Origin: Marinobacterium zhoushanense | GTDB lineage: Bacteria > Pseudomonadota > Gammaproteobacteria > Pseudomonadales > Balneatricaceae | NCBI RefSeq assembly: GCF_014641945.1 | Contig: NZ_BMIJ01000002.1 | Location: 186,001-250,000, forward strand | Length of the DNA stretch: 64,000 bases | Direction of reading: 5' to 3' | Shown: positions 1 through 9,422 of the stretch, piece after piece | How the letters are laid out: the number at the start of each line of letters is the position of its first letter | How positions within the stretch are numbered: position 1 is the stretch's first letter | Translations under genes and position numbers: made by a program | Notes under the pieces: generated by a model | The model's database searches: none | The model's input: only the letters and a program-made list of their open reading frames with translations | What the model was told of the DNA's origin: nothing

Positions 1-61
1 GTAACCAGCCGCGAAGACTGATACCGCTCTGCTCAGTGCCGTAAGCGGGAAAGCAAGACTG

Positions 62-91
62 AAAAAATGCCGGGCGATGCCCGGCATTTTT
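62..91 (-). terminator. Rho-independent terminator of leuA
   Basis: A 9-bp GC-rich stem (ATGCCGGGC / GCCCGGCAT) with a 3-nt loop is flanked by A5 and T5 runs, so it reads as an intrinsic terminator in both directions. It lies about 20 bp past the leuA stop codon. Confidence 0.85.
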
Positions 92-113
92 ATGCCCGAT
101 CATTGGTTTGCTA

Positions 114-1781
114 TCAGGCGGCGACGCTGGCCACAGTGCCGGAGCGGTTCAGCGCCGAGATGATCGCATTCAACGACGCGCTGACGGTATCGTTGTCGAA
201 GGCGATGCCGGACACCCGCTGCCCACCCACATTGAGGTGAACATAGGCCACGGCCTGGGCGTCGGAACCTTCGCCGATGGCGTGTTCGGAGTAATCGACC
301 ACGTTCAACGCCTCGCCGGTCGCGTTGCGCCAACCCTGAGTAAAGGCGGAGATCGCCCCCTCGCCCTCGCCGTGTATGGTGCGCGGCTGACCAGCGATAA
401 TCAGGTCCGCTTCAACCTGTTCGGAGTCGGCGCGGGTGATACGGTAGCCGCGCAGCTCGACCGGATCGGTGGTCTTGGCGAAGTAGTCCATTAACAGGCG
501 GTGGATCTCACTGCTGTTGATCTCGGCGCCCCGCTCTTCACTGGCGCGCTGTACGATCGGCGCCAGCTCGGTCTGCAACCAGCGCGGCAGATGCAAGCCG
601 AAATCACGTTCGAGCACGAACGACATACCGCCCTTGCCGGACTGGCTGTTGACGCGGATCACCGCCTGATAATCGCGGCCGATATCCTTCGGGTCAATCG
701 GCAGATAGGCGACCTGCCAGTGCTCATCCTGCTGCTGACGGTGCAGACACTTCTGGATCGCATCCTGGTGACTGCCGGAAAACGCGGTATAGACCAGCTC
801 GCCCACCCAGGGATGGCGCGGATGTACCGGCAACCGGGTGCACTCGGTGTAGACCTCGACAATCTCATCCGGGTTGGACAGATCCAGCTCCGGGTCAATG
901 CCCTGGCTGTACAGGTTCATCGCCATGGTGACGATATCCATGTTGCCGGTGCGCTCGCCGTTGCCGAGCAGGGTACCCTCGACCCGGTCAGCCCCGGCCA
1001 GCACAGCCAACTCGGCGGCGGCCACGGCACAGCCACGGTCGTTGTGGGTATGTACCGAGATGATCAGGCTGTCACGCTTGTTCACGTGGGTAACGAAGTA
1101 CTCCACCTGGTCGGCAAAGATGTTCGGTGTCGTCATCTCCACCGTGGCTGGCAGGTTGATGATGCACTTGCGCTCCGGTGTCGGTTGCCAGACATCGATC
1201 ACGGCGTTGCTGATCTCCACCGCATAATCCATCTCGGTCCCGGTGAAGCTCTCCGGCGAGTACTGGAAGGTCCACTCCACCTCCGGATGCTGGGCGGCGC
1301 CCTCCATGACCCAGCGCGCGCCCTGTACCGCAATCTCGGTGATACCGGCGCGGTCCTTGTTGAATACCCGCTCGCGCTGGATGGTCGATGTGGAGTTATA
1401 CACATGCACCACGGCACGCTTGACGCCCTTGAGTGCTTCATAGGTACGGTCGATCAGCTCTTTACGCGCCTGTACCAGTACCTGCACGGTGACATCATCG
1501 GGAATCTGATCCTCCTCGATCAGCCAGCGCACGAAATCATAGTCGGGCTGGCTGGCGGAGGGAAAACCGACCTCTATCTCCTTGAAGCCGAGCTTGACCA
1601 GCAGCGCCCACAAGCGTCTTTTCTGGGCCACATTCATCGGCTCCAGTAGCGCCTGGTTACCATCCCGGAGGTCGACACTGGCCCAGCGCGGTGCCTGGGT
1701 AAGTGTACGATCCGGCCATTGACGCTGCTGCACGGGTACGGCAGGTGCCGGCTGGTAACGCTGGTGATCAAAAGTGTTCAT
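114..1781 (-). CDS. leuA: 2-isopropylmalate synthase
   Basis: Condenses acetyl-CoA with 2-oxoisovalerate, the committed step of leucine biosynthesis in the cytosol. The N-terminal half is a HMGL-type TIM barrel with the catalytic D-L-R-D-G-N-Q motif near residue 40 and a metal-binding H-x-H-N-D-R segment; the last ~120 residues are the LeuA allosteric dimer domain that senses leucine. At about 555 residues it matches the long LeuA form rather than the ~520-residue E. coli type. I chose the ATG at 1781 (MNTFDHQRY...), typical of the family; an in-frame ATG at 1793 adds four residues. It stands alone, divergent from an Lrp-type regulator that could control it. Confidence 0.95.
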   Translation of the reverse strand: MNTFDHQRYQPAPAVPVQQRQWPDRTLTQAPRWASVDLRDGNQALLEPMNVAQKRRLWALLVKLGFKEIEVGFPSASQPDYDFVRWLIEEDQIPDDVTVQVLVQARKELIDRTYEALKGVKRAVVHVYNSTSTIQRERVFNKDRAGITEIAVQGARWVMEGAAQHPEVEWTFQYSPESFTGTEMDYAVEISNAVIDVWQPTPERKCIINLPATVEMTTPNIFADQVEYFVTHVNKRDSLIISVHTHNDRGCAVAAAELAVLAGADRVEGTLLGNGERTGNMDIVTMAMNLYSQGIDPELDLSNPDEIVEVYTECTRLPVHPRHPWVGELVYTAFSGSHQDAIQKCLHRQQQDEHWQVAYLPIDPKDIGRDYQAVIRVNSQSGKGGMSFVLERDFGLHLPRWLQTELAPIVQRASEERGAEINSSEIHRLLMDYFAKTTDPVELRGYRITRADSEQVEADLIIAGQPRTIHGEGEGAISAFTQGWRNATGEALNVVDYSEHAIGEGSDAQAVAYVHLNVGGQRVSGIAFDNDTVSASLNAIISALNRSGTVASVAA

Positions 1782-1880
1782 GAGATATTCCATTAACAGG
1801 GTTGAGTTCGAATTTCACAGCTTCGGCTCTTGTGAAGCCTGCTCATCTGAACACCCGGATAGAGCGTAAAGAGAGAAACA

Positions 1881-1907
1881 GCGCCACCACCGGGTATCGG
1901 GTGGCGC
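1881..1907 (-). promoter_or_regulatory. Hairpin in the leuA leader
   Basis: A perfect 8-bp inverted repeat (GCGCCACC / GGTGGCGC, 11-nt loop) lies about 100 nt upstream of the leuA start and is followed on the minus strand by a T-rich stretch (TGTTTCTCTCTTT). It could be an attenuator or a 5' UTR structure. I found no leucine-rich leader peptide next to it, so classical attenuation is not supported. Confidence 0.35.
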
Positions 1908-2005
1908 CCAAGTCGTCTGGGTAAGTCGACAGGAGATAGTGTAGAGAAAAGCGCGCGACAGATGATTGCAAAGTTGCGACGATTCACCTTTAATTTGGCA
2001 TAACA

Positions 2006-2020
2006 TGTCTTTCAAAGACA
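2006..2020. promoter_or_regulatory. Palindrome upstream of the Lrp/AsnC gene
   Basis: TGTCTTT-C-AAAGACA is a perfect 7-1-7 palindrome in the AT-rich divergent region between leuA and the Lrp-family gene, about 47 bp before the regulator's ATG. Lrp/AsnC proteins usually autoregulate through short palindromes of this size, so it is a candidate operator. Confidence 0.45.
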
Positions 2021-2066
2021 CAAAAACGATAATTTATTGCCGAAATAAAAAATTGAGAGGCAGAGA

Positions 2067-2531
2067 ATGCAACTTGACCGTCAAGACCGCCATATTCTCG
2101 AGATTCTGCAGCAGGAGGGTCGCATCAGCAACCAGGAGCTGGCCGACCGTGTCGGCCTATCCCCCTCCCCCTGCCTGAGACGGGTTCGCGCGCTGGAGGA
2201 GTCGGGGCTGATCACCGGTTACCGCGCCATCGTCGATGCCAAGGCAACGGGACGCACCCTGATGGCACTGCTGCATATCTCGATGGACCGGCACACCCCA
2301 GAGCGCTTCGAAAACTTCGACCGCACTGTCAGCGCCATCCCCGAAGTACTGGAGTGCCTGCTGATCACCGGCCAGGACGCGGATTATCAGCTTAAGGTCG
2401 TGGTCCACGACATGGATGACTATCAGAACCTGCTGCTGAACAAGATCACCCGGATAGAAGGGGTCACCGGCGCCCATTCCAGCTTCGTGCTGCGCCAGAT
2501 AGTCAACAAGACTGCGATTCCTATACCCTAG
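2067..2531 (+). CDS. Lrp/AsnC family transcriptional regulator
   Basis: A 154-residue regulator of standard Lrp length. An N-terminal winged HTH (starting [20 protein letters not shown]) includes the usual recognition-helix pattern [13 protein letters not shown], and a C-terminal RAM (ligand-binding) domain contains the G-x-x-D-Y segment near residue 110 (TGQDADYQL). Family members bind amino acids and control amino-acid metabolism. It is divergent from leuA, with a palindrome between them. A purine-rich GAGAGGCAGAGA precedes the ATG. The ligand cannot be read from sequence. Confidence 0.9.
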   Translation: MQLDRQDRHILEILQQEGRISNQELADRVGLSPSPCLRRVRALEESGLITGYRAIVDAKATGRTLMALLHISMDRHTPERFENFDRTVSAIPEVLECLLITGQDADYQLKVVVHDMDDYQNLLLNKITRIEGVTGAHSSFVLRQIVNKTAIPIP

Positions 2532-2562
2532 GCAGCCAAGTGCAAACCGATACCGAACCGAC

Positions 2563-4323
2563 GTGACCGAGCAGAATCGAACGACAGGCTTTACCCTGCG
2601 CCCCTATCAGCGCGAAGCGGTGGACGCCACGCTAAAACATTTTCGCCGCAGCGATGACCCAGCGGTCATCGTCTTGCCCACCGGCGCCGGTAAAAGCCTG
2701 GTCATCGCCGAGCTGGCGCGACTGGCCCGGCGCCGTATCCTGGTACTGGCCCACGTCCGCGAACTGGTGGAGCAGAACCACGCCAAATACGCCACTTTCG
2801 GGCTGGAGGCGGGGATCTTCTCGGCGGGACTCGGACGCAAGGAGCATCTGTACCAGGTCACCTTTGCCAGCGTGCAGTCGCTGGCACGCAATATGGACAG
2901 CTTCGATGACCAGTTCTCGCTGCTAATCATCGACGAGTGCCACCGGGTCAGTGACGATGACAATTCCCAGTACCAGCAGATTATCGCGGCGCTGAAACAG
3001 CGCAACCCAGGACTCAAGGTACTGGGCCTGACCGCTACCCCCTATCGTCTGGGCTACGGCTGGGTCTACCGCTACCACTATCGCGGATTCGTGCGCGCCA
3101 GCGAAGCCCGGCTGTTCGAACACTGCATCTACGAGCTGCCGCTACCCTACATGATCCGCCAGGGCTACCTGACCGAGCCCAGATTGATCGATGCGGCGAT
3201 CGCCCACTACGATTTTTCGGCCCTGCAGCCCAACGCCAACGGCCACTTCAACGAGACCGAGCTGAACAGCCTGATCGCCCGTCATCCCCGGGTCACCCGG
3301 GCGATCTGCGAGCAGATCGTCGAGCTGGGTCAGCAACGTCAGGGGGTGATGATCTTCGCCGCCACCGTACGCCACGCCCATGAGATTCTCGGCTATCTGC
3401 CGGAGCCGGAATCGGCCCTGATCGTGGGCGATACCGACAGCGAACAGCGCGATGCCACCATTCAGGCATTCAAGCAACGCAAGATCCGCTACCTGGTCAA
3501 CGTGGCGGTGCTGACCACCGGCTTCGATGCGCCCCATGTGGATATGATTGCGATCCTGCGCCCCACCGCCTCGGTCAGCCTGTTCCAGCAGATCGTCGGC
3601 CGCGGCCTACGCCTCAGCCCCGGCAAGCAGGAGTGTCTGATCATCGACTATGCCGGTTCCGGCTTCGATCTGTTCCACCCGGAGGTGGGTTCCCCCAAGC
3701 CGGACTCCGATTCCGAGCCGGTACAGGTGTTCTGCCCCGGCTGTGGCTTCGCCAACATCTTCTGGGGCAAGACCGACAGCGAAGGCCTGGTGATCGAACA
3801 CTACGGCCGGCGTTGCCAGGGCGTGCTGCAGTTGGAGGGCGAGAAGCCGCAGCAGTGTGACTACCGTTTTCGTTTCAAGGAGTGTCCGCACTGCGGCGCC
3901 GAGAACGATATCGCCGCGCGCGACTGCCATCAGTGCGGTGAAGCGGTGGTCGATCCGGACGATCTGCTCAAGCGCGCGCTACAGCTGAAGGATGCGCTGG
4001 TGATCCGCTGCGCCGGGGTCAGCTTTAGCGAGCGGGAGGGACGGCTGCGCATCACCTACCACGACGAACAGGGTGAAGAGCTGCACGAAAGCTTCGATCT
4101 CGGTCATAAGGGACAGCGCGCCGTGTTCAACCGTCTGTTCGGTCGCCGCTTCAACGCCGGCACCGAACCCAGGCGATTCGCCTCGGCCGATGAGGTGATC
4201 AGCCACAGCCAGGGATTCCAACCGCCGGACTTCGTCATTGCCCGCCGCCACAAACAGCACTGGCGGGTGCGCGAGCGCCTGTTCGATTACGAAGGACGGT
4301 ATCGCAAGGCACATCAGCTTTGA
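2563..4323 (+). CDS. DEAD/DEAH-box superfamily 2 helicase with C-terminal zinc ribbons
   Basis: An SF2 ATPase of 586 residues resembling the UvrB/Res-III type. Helicase motifs: Walker [13 protein letters not shown] variant I-I-D-E-C-H, motif [12 protein letters not shown], and motif [11 protein letters not shown]. After the two RecA-like domains come two Cys clusters (C-P-G-C-G and C-P-H-C-G...C-H-Q-C-G) that look like zinc ribbons. It probably remodels DNA or RNA, but its substrate is not evident. The start is a GTG at 2563, 31 bp after the lrp stop codon; no better ATG exists near the N terminus. Confidence 0.85.
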   Translation: MTEQNRTTGFTLRPYQREAVDATLKHFRRSDDPAVIVLPTGAGKSLVIAELARLARRRILVLAHVRELVEQNHAKYATFGLEAGIFSAGLGRKEHLYQVTFASVQSLARNMDSFDDQFSLLIIDECHRVSDDDNSQYQQIIAALKQRNPGLKVLGLTATPYRLGYGWVYRYHYRGFVRASEARLFEHCIYELPLPYMIRQGYLTEPRLIDAAIAHYDFSALQPNANGHFNETELNSLIARHPRVTRAICEQIVELGQQRQGVMIFAATVRHAHEILGYLPEPESALIVGDTDSEQRDATIQAFKQRKIRYLVNVAVLTTGFDAPHVDMIAILRPTASVSLFQQIVGRGLRLSPGKQECLIIDYAGSGFDLFHPEVGSPKPDSDSEPVQVFCPGCGFANIFWGKTDSEGLVIEHYGRRCQGVLQLEGEKPQQCDYRFRFKECPHCGAENDIAARDCHQCGEAVVDPDDLLKRALQLKDALVIRCAGVSFSEREGRLRITYHDEQGEELHESFDLGHKGQRAVFNRLFGRRFNAGTEPRRFASADEVISHSQGFQPPDFVIARRHKQHWRVRERLFDYEGRYRKAHQL

Positions 4324-4434
4324 TAGCTTCTATTGCAACATCAGTTGCAATATCGATCGCAGCGCCCCTTGCCGGAAAAAGTCGCTACAATGGCCCTTTA
4401 CCCAGATCTTCACGTAAACAAAGCGACTCAAACA

Positions 4435-4956
4435 ATGAAAAAAGGCTTCGCCTGCATCGGCCTACACAACCCGAAGAGTCCGGAGAATGTCGGCAACGTG
4501 ATGCGTGCAGCCGGTTGCTACGGCGTCAATTCGGTGTTCTACACCGGCACACGCTATGACCGGGCCAAAGCGTTTTACACCGACACCCAGAAGGTACATC
4601 AGCGTATCCCGCTGATCGGTGTGCCCGAGCTGAAACAGGTCGTGCCGCTGGGCGCCCGGGTCGTCGCAGTGGAGTTGATCGAGGGCGCCACACCGCTTAT
4701 GCACTACCAACATCCGCGTAACGCGTTTTACCTCTTCGGTCCCGAGGATGGTTCGCTCAGCCAGGAGGTGCTGGAGTGGGTCGACGACGTGGTCTACGTC
4801 CCAACCACAGGCTGCATGAACCTGTCCGCCACGGTCAACGTTGTGCTCTACGACCGCCTGGCGAAGACGCCCGATCTGACGCTTGGTGATGAGCTGATCC
4901 GTCGCAGCCGCGACCGCAACAACCGGACCCGGCTGCCCAAGGGCGAGACTGTGTAG
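4435..4956 (+). CDS. SpoU/TrmH-type RNA 2'-O-methyltransferase
   Basis: A SPOUT-fold methyltransferase of about 173 residues. It shows motif 1 N-P-K-S-P-E-N-V-G-N-V-M-R-A-A, motif 2 F-G-P-E-D-G-S-L and motif 3 P-T-x-G-x-M-N-L-S-A-T-V-N-V, the trefoil-knot AdoMet site. Such enzymes methylate ribose in tRNA or rRNA; size resembles single-domain TrmL-type enzymes. The ATG at 4435 (MKKGFACIG) is chosen because homologues begin at this strand; the reading frame is open further upstream to 4333 without family resemblance. It follows the helicase by about 110 bp. Confidence 0.88.
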   Translation: MKKGFACIGLHNPKSPENVGNVMRAAGCYGVNSVFYTGTRYDRAKAFYTDTQKVHQRIPLIGVPELKQVVPLGARVVAVELIEGATPLMHYQHPRNAFYLFGPEDGSLSQEVLEWVDDVVYVPTTGCMNLSATVNVVLYDRLAKTPDLTLGDELIRRSRDRNNRTRLPKGETV

Positions 4957-5004
4957 CTATTCAACTGGCCCAATGATCGATTTGAATATCGACACTCAGC
5001 CTCT

Positions 5005-6219
5005 TCAGCCCCGCGCCCGGCGCAGCGCGTCCGACAGACTCTCCTCGGGACCGATCAGGATCGGCAGATAGCGCACCGCGAAGAGCAGGAAAGCCAGCAG
5101 CCAGATACTGCCAGCCAGCATCATCAACACCAGTGAAAACTCCGGCACCAGAGCTGCGAGCACCCTCACCAGCGCCGCCAAATGGATCGCCAGGAAGGCC
5201 AGAGAGACCAGCGTACCGGCACGCAGCTCGCGATTGGTGTGTCCCAGTGCCGCGCGCGAAGCCACCGCCAGGATCATGCCGGCCATGGCGCCGACGCCCA
5301 GCGCATGGATGCCCGCGCTCACCGGTACCGTCGCGGTGAACTGGCTAAGCCCCAGTAATACAAATCCGATGCCCACCCAGAGGTAGCCCAGGTGCAAGGC
5401 GAACAGCAGCGGTTCGGCCAGGCTTGCCAGCCCCCGCCAACGCAGCAGACGCAGGATTTGGGCAGCGCCGGCCAGCAGCAATAGCGCACCCGCCAGCACC
5501 GGTGACAGCTGACTGACCCAGGCCAGGGTCGCCAGGATGGAACTGCCGACCGCAACCCTGTCCACCCAGCCAAAGGCGGCCGGCATCTGCTCTGGCGACG
5601 CCTGACGGCGAATCAGCCAGTTGCGGGTAAAGGCCGGCGTAATCCGTCCCCCAATCAGCGAGATCATCAGTGCGACCAGCAGCACCTGCGACTCCAGCAG
5701 ATGGATACGGTCAACCCAGCCCATCTGGAACATCAGGCTAAACAGGCTCATGATGCCGAGCGCCAGCACCACCACCAGATTGCGTCTGTTGCCACTGGTC
5801 AGAACCTCCCGACCGATCAGCACACTCAGCACTATCCAGTAACCGGTATTGGCCAGCACCAGCAGAACAAGGCTGTCGACTCCGCTCCAGCTCACCAATC
5901 GACCGGCGAGCCAAAATGCCGTCAGCACCACCAGCGGGGCGCCATGTACCGGCCTGTGCCCCGTCCACTTGGCCACTGCCGCCAGCAGGAAACCACCGAC
6001 GGCGGCACCGACAAAACCGAACAGCATCTCGTGTCCATGCCAGGCAACCGCTCCCCAGCCGGCCGGCGCACTCAGCGCCAGAGCTCCACTGAGATAAACC
6101 AGCCAGATGAGCATGACGGCCAACGCCTGTAGCGCACAGACCAAAAACAGTGGACGGAAACCATTACTGAAGAAGCGCTGCCATGGGCTTGCGGGCTCTA
6201 ACGGGGGGGTGATCAACAT
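5005..6219 (-). CDS. nnrS: NnrS family haem/copper membrane protein
   Basis: A 404-residue polytopic membrane protein with about 12 hydrophobic segments. It starts with the family N-terminal pattern F-F-S-N-G-F-R-P-L-F-L and contains W-H-G-H-E-M-L-F-G near residue 65, the His-rich NnrS signature. NnrS proteins protect metabolism against nitric oxide and are typically controlled by NO-sensing regulators. Here an NsrR-like gene is divergent and an NsrR-type box lies about 20 bp upstream. SD GGGAG sits 7 nt before the ATG. Confidence 0.9.
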   Translation of the reverse strand: MLITPPLEPASPWQRFFSNGFRPLFLVCALQALAVMLIWLVYLSGALALSAPAGWGAVAWHGHEMLFGFVGAAVGGFLLAAVAKWTGHRPVHGAPLVVLTAFWLAGRLVSWSGVDSLVLLVLANTGYWIVLSVLIGREVLTSGNRRNLVVVLALGIMSLFSLMFQMGWVDRIHLLESQVLLVALMISLIGGRITPAFTRNWLIRRQASPEQMPAAFGWVDRVAVGSSILATLAWVSQLSPVLAGALLLLAGAAQILRLLRWRGLASLAEPLLFALHLGYLWVGIGFVLLGLSQFTATVPVSAGIHALGVGAMAGMILAVASRAALGHTNRELRAGTLVSLAFLAIHLAALVRVLAALVPEFSLVLMMLAGSIWLLAFLLFAVRYLPILIGPEESLSDALRRARG

Positions 6220-6238
6220 TCATCTGCTCCCACTCTTA

Positions 6239-6261
6239 AAAATGCATTTATATTACATCTT
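6239..6261. promoter_or_regulatory. NsrR-type operator upstream of nnrS
   Basis: The left half AAAATGCATTT matches the 11-bp NsrR half site (AANATGCATTT) fully; after a 1-bp spacer the right half TATTACATCTT matches AAATGCATNTT at all but three positions. It lies 20 bp upstream of nnrS, where NsrR binding would block transcription until NO damages its iron-sulfur cluster. The consensus is from E. coli-type NsrR; binding here is inferred. Confidence 0.75.
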
Positions 6262-6359
6262 TAATGGCACAATGGAACCATCTTGTGTCCCTGATCGACA
6301 GCCGATATCGACCAATTGCCCATACCGGGCTGGGGAAACCTCTGTATATAGACGTGAAA

Positions 6360-6383
6360 ATATATTAGCCTTCTACAATATAT
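6360..6383. promoter_or_regulatory. Inverted repeat in the nnrS-nsrR divergent region
   Basis: ATATATT and AATATAT form perfect 7-bp arms separated by 10 bp, about 90 bp before the nsrR-like ATG. AT-rich arms two helical turns apart could be a regulator site or part of the promoter; no known consensus fits. Confidence 0.3.
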
Positions 6384-6473
6384 GACTATGCGGGACAGGA
6401 CTGACCAGCCAGCCGGAATAAAGGGTTTCCGGAAGCAGACCAGACTCATGCCGCACCTTCGAGCGGTAGATAT

Positions 6474-6926
6474 ATGCAACTGACCAAATACACCGATTTC
6501 TCGCTACGTACGCTGATGTTCCTCGGCGTACAGGAGCCGGATAGCCGGGTCACCATCACCCAGGTGTCCGAGCATTTCCAGATTCCGCGCAACCATCTGA
6601 TCAAGATCGTGCACCATTTGGGCAAAGAGGGGTTTATCGATACCGTACGCGGCAAAGGCGGCGGCATACGCCTGGGCATGCCGGCGGATAAAATCAACCT
6701 GAGAACCCTGGTGGAAACCACCGAAGAGACGCTGCAACCGGTCAACTGCGAACTGCCGCAATGCCCCATCGTCGGCAACTGCCGTCTGCAGGGCATACTG
6801 TACAAGGCACAGGAGGCGTTCATGCGCGAACTGGCGAACTACAGCCTCGCCGATATCTGCAAGGCCCCCGAACAGATCACCCAACTGCTGCAGTGGCGCT
6901 CGGATCAGGTCCGTTCACATGCCTGA
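6474..6926 (+). CDS. nsrR: Rrf2-family NO-sensing repressor NsrR
   Basis: A 150-residue Rrf2 winged-HTH protein. [17 protein letters not shown] is a typical NsrR N terminus. Cys92, Cys97 and Cys103 (spacing C-x4-C-x5-C) match the cluster ligands Cys91/96/102 of characterised NsrR proteins. With an intact iron-sulfur cluster it represses NO-detoxification genes; NO relieves repression. The divergent nnrS gene with its operator is the obvious target. The 3' end overlaps the convergent SulP gene by 22 bp. Confidence 0.9.
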   Translation: MQLTKYTDFSLRTLMFLGVQEPDSRVTITQVSEHFQIPRNHLIKIVHHLGKEGFIDTVRGKGGGIRLGMPADKINLRTLVETTEETLQPVNCELPQCPIVGNCRLQGILYKAQEAFMRELANYSLADICKAPEQITQLLQWRSDQVRSHA

Positions 6927-8653
6927 TCGGGTGCGCCAGCCAACTCCTCGAGCGCCGCAGTCAGCGTCGGCGTAAAACTGAGTTCTCCCGGCAGGGGCTT
7001 AACCCCCGCCCGCGCCAGCGCACGCAAGGGCTGGAACTGCAGGTCGGCGACGACCAGCTGGACCCCCCTCCCTGCGCACTGCTTCTGAAAACGACCAAAG
7101 GCGCTCAGTCCCCCCGCATCCAGCAACGGTACCGCATCCATATACAGCACGATTCCCTGTTGCGGTTCCGCCATCGCCAGCACCTCTTCAAACACCCGGT
7201 CGGCGGCGGCGAAGAACAGCGGGCCGGTGACCTTGATCACGCTCCAGCCGGAGGGGAGTTCGGCGGGGACATGCTTGCGCTGGGCCGAGATATCGTTCAC
7301 CCGCGTCATGCCGGCGATATCACGCATGAACAGCAGCGACGCCAGTACGATCCCGGTGGAGATCGCGATCACCATGTCGAACAGCACGGTCAGTGACAGG
7401 CAACACAGTAGCACCAGCACATCGCCCAAGGGCGCCCTGCGTAACAGCTCGACCACCTTCGGCGCTTCACTCATGTTCCACGCCACGATTAACAGCAGCG
7501 CGGCCATACTGGCCATCGGCAGATAGGCCAGAATAGGTGCCAGCAGCAGCAAGCCGGCCAATACCACCAGTGCGTGGATGATACTGGCGAGCGGTGAGCG
7601 GGCGCCGGCACGATAGTTGGCGGCAGAACGCGCGATTGCTGCGGTCGCCGTGATCCCGCCGAAGAAAGGCGCAACCAGGTTACCTATGCCCTGCCCCAAC
7701 AGTTCTCCGTTGGCGTGATGGCGATAGCCGGTCATGCCATCCAGCACCACGGCACAGAGCAGGGACTCGATCGCCCCCAGCATAGCGATGGAAAATGCTG
7801 CCGGTAACAACTCACGCAGGGTGTTCCAACTCAACTCAAACGGCGCGCCACCGGCACCGGCATGCAGCCAGGGCCACTCGAACCCCGGCAGTATCGGCGG
7901 AATCCCCTGCCCCAGCGTGCCGTCGGGCAGCGCGAAGCTGAAGCGGCTGCCGATGGTATCGATATCCGCACCCTGCTGATTAAGCCAGAGCGCCAGCAGC
8001 GTACCCAGGATCAGTGCCGGCAGATGGCCCGGAACCGGCACCCGCAAACGCGGCCAGAGGATCAGTGTCGCCAGCGTACAGGCGGCAACCAGGGCATCCG
8101 CCCCCTGCCATCCCGGCAGCCGCAGGGCCAGCTCAACCACCTTGTCCGAATAGTGGGAGGGCAGCCCCTCTGTGGAGAGACCGAGCAGATCAGGCACCTG
8201 CAGGGTGGCGATCACAATCGCAATACCGGCGGTAAAGCCCAGTGTCACCGACTCGGGGATATACTCGATCAAGCGTCCCAACCGGGCCAGTGCCAAGCCC
8301 ACGAGGATCAGCCCCGCCATCACCGAAGCCACCAGCAGGCCAGCCAGACCAAAGCTTTGCGAGACCGGATACAGAATCACCACGAACGCAGCCGTAGGAC
8401 CCGATACGCTGTAGCGCGAGCCGCCGGCCAAGGCGATCAGGAAGCCGGCGATTATCGCCGTATACAGTCCATTTTCGGGCCTGACACCGCTGGCAATCGC
8501 CAACGCCATCGACAAGGGGATCGCGATGATGCCCACCGTAATCCCGGCGATCAGATCCGACCCCAGGTCCCGTTTGCCATAGCCCGCCGCTAGCGACTCT
8601 CGTAGCGCGCTGGCAAAGGAGAGCGAGTGCAGTCTGGCACGGCTGGAAGACAT
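6905..8653 (-). CDS. SulP family anion transporter with STAS domain
   Basis: A 582-residue SLC26/SulP inner-membrane transporter. About 12-14 hydrophobic segments span residues ~30-420, with the family segment containing V-S-G-P-T-A-A-F-V near residue 90. A cytoplasmic STAS domain occupies the last ~120 residues ([16 protein letters not shown]). Substrates in this family include sulfate, bicarbonate and dicarboxylates and cannot be told from sequence. The gene is convergent with nsrR and divergent from a ribbon-helix-helix gene. Confidence 0.9.
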   Translation of the reverse strand: MSSSRARLHSLSFASALRESLAAGYGKRDLGSDLIAGITVGIIAIPLSMALAIASGVRPENGLYTAIIAGFLIALAGGSRYSVSGPTAAFVVILYPVSQSFGLAGLLVASVMAGLILVGLALARLGRLIEYIPESVTLGFTAGIAIVIATLQVPDLLGLSTEGLPSHYSDKVVELALRLPGWQGADALVAACTLATLILWPRLRVPVPGHLPALILGTLLALWLNQQGADIDTIGSRFSFALPDGTLGQGIPPILPGFEWPWLHAGAGGAPFELSWNTLRELLPAAFSIAMLGAIESLLCAVVLDGMTGYRHHANGELLGQGIGNLVAPFFGGITATAAIARSAANYRAGARSPLASIIHALVVLAGLLLLAPILAYLPMASMAALLLIVAWNMSEAPKVVELLRRAPLGDVLVLLCCLSLTVLFDMVIAISTGIVLASLLFMRDIAGMTRVNDISAQRKHVPAELPSGWSVIKVTGPLFFAAADRVFEEVLAMAEPQQGIVLYMDAVPLLDAGGLSAFGRFQKQCAGRGVQLVVADLQFQPLRALARAGVKPLPGELSFTPTLTAALEELAGAPDQACERT

Positions 8654-8722
8654 GGATATGAGCCCCCGAAAAGGTGGACGAGCTAAAGTTTAAACATTAC
8701 AGGCGAACTGAGTTAGAATGCA

Positions 8723-8741
8723 ATGTTAATAGCATTAACAT
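8723..8741. promoter_or_regulatory. Perfect palindrome between sulP and the RHH gene
   Basis: ATGTTAAT-AGC-ATTAACAT is a perfect 8-3-8 inverted repeat; a second short one (GTCCA-AC-TGGAC, 8745-8756) follows. It sits in the divergent region 70 bp from the SulP start and 45 bp before the proposed RHH start. Ribbon-helix-helix repressors commonly bind such palindromes in their own promoters, so this is a good operator candidate. Confidence 0.5.
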
Positions 8742-8785
8742 ATAGTCCAACTGGACAACGCGACAGATACGCAAGAGAGCCCCTG

Positions 8786-8986
8786 GTGGATAAGACCGAA
8801 AAACGCACGGCACGTCTGACGTTGCTGATCGACCCGAACAAGAAGGCCGTATTCGAAAAGCTCTGCTTCGAGCAGGACGTGACCCCCTCACAGATGGTGC
8901 GCAAGTTCATCCGCGACTTTATCGAACAGGAACTGGGCCCGGATTGGCGCGACCAGGTGCTGGATGATCAGGATACCGAGTCCTGA
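8786..8986 (+). CDS. Small ribbon-helix-helix DNA-binding protein
   Basis: About 66 residues from a GTG start (VDKTEKRTARLTLLIDPNKK). The beta strand R-T-A-R-L-T-L-L-I-D followed by two helices (K-K-A-V-F-E-K-L-C... and T-P-S-Q-M-V-R-K-F-I-R-D-F-I) fits the CopG/Arc-like RHH fold. An upstream ATG at 8723 is in frame but lies inside the palindrome, and AAGAGAGC precedes the GTG, so I prefer the GTG. No toxin gene is adjacent, so a stand-alone repressor of itself and perhaps sulP is more likely than an antitoxin. Confidence 0.7.
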   Translation: MDKTEKRTARLTLLIDPNKKAVFEKLCFEQDVTPSQMVRKFIRDFIEQELGPDWRDQVLDDQDTES

Positions 8987-9095
8987 ATCCAACCGGTTAT
9001 AGTCAGCGTTCCTTTTCCCTACAAAGAATCTGTTTATTAACCGCGTCCGGAACAGTAAACTGCGCGCAATTTTTGACCAACTCCGAGGATCTCCC

Positions 9096-9305
9096 ATGCG
9101 TCTTGCCGAAGCTGAAAGCCTGATGCTGAACATTGGCCTGGTTGTCTTTGCCGGCTTTATCTTCTTCATCATCTACGACCTGGCCAAGAAATCGAACGCC
9201 GGTCGATTTGGCACCTTCGTACTCTTCTTCGCCCTCGGGCTCGGCCTTGCCGCATTCCTGGTCAAAACGGTTGTCGTCGAGCTGATCGAAGGCGGCACTA
9301 TCTGA
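9096..9305 (+). CDS. DUF2788 small membrane protein
   Basis: A 69-residue protein with two hydrophobic helices (about residues 10-30 and 42-62) joined by the highly conserved Y-D-L-A-K-K-S-N-A-G-R-F-G-T-F loop that defines DUF2788. Its function is unknown; it is probably an inner-membrane protein. A CCGAGGATCTCCC segment provides the ribosome-binding region. Confidence 0.85.
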   Translation: MRLAEAESLMLNIGLVVFAGFIFFIIYDLAKKSNAGRFGTFVLFFALGLGLAAFLVKTVVVELIEGGTI

Positions 9306-9399
9306 CCCTCTGTCAGAATTTGACTGGCTGATTCATACAAAACCGGGACAGCACTCCAGACGCCCGACGGTTACGATCCCAACCCGGCTGCGTTATAGT

Positions 9400-9422
9400 C
9401 CCTGCAAAGACTCTTTGCAGGG
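9400..9422 (+). promoter_or_regulatory. Hairpin overlapping the lemA ribosome-binding site
   Basis: CCCTGCAAAG and CTTTGCAGGG form a perfect 10-bp stem with a 3-nt loop. Its 3' arm ends inside the Shine-Dalgarno AGGGAG (9419-9424) that precedes the lemA ATG at 9431. A TATAGT box directly before the hairpin could be the -10 element, which would place the hairpin at or near the 5' end of the mRNA. Confidence 0.5.

Noticed and set aside
501..1649. Long plus-strand frame opposite leuA (382 codons)
   Set aside because: It is the antisense shadow of leuA in GC-rich DNA; no RBS, no family resemblance.
7862..8593. Plus-strand frame opposite sulP
   Set aside because: Gln/Arg-rich antisense translation of a well-supported transporter.
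8723..8785. Upstream in-frame ATG of the RHH gene
   Set aside because: It falls within the palindrome and promoter region; the GTG at 8786 has a better ribosome-binding site and fits the fold start.
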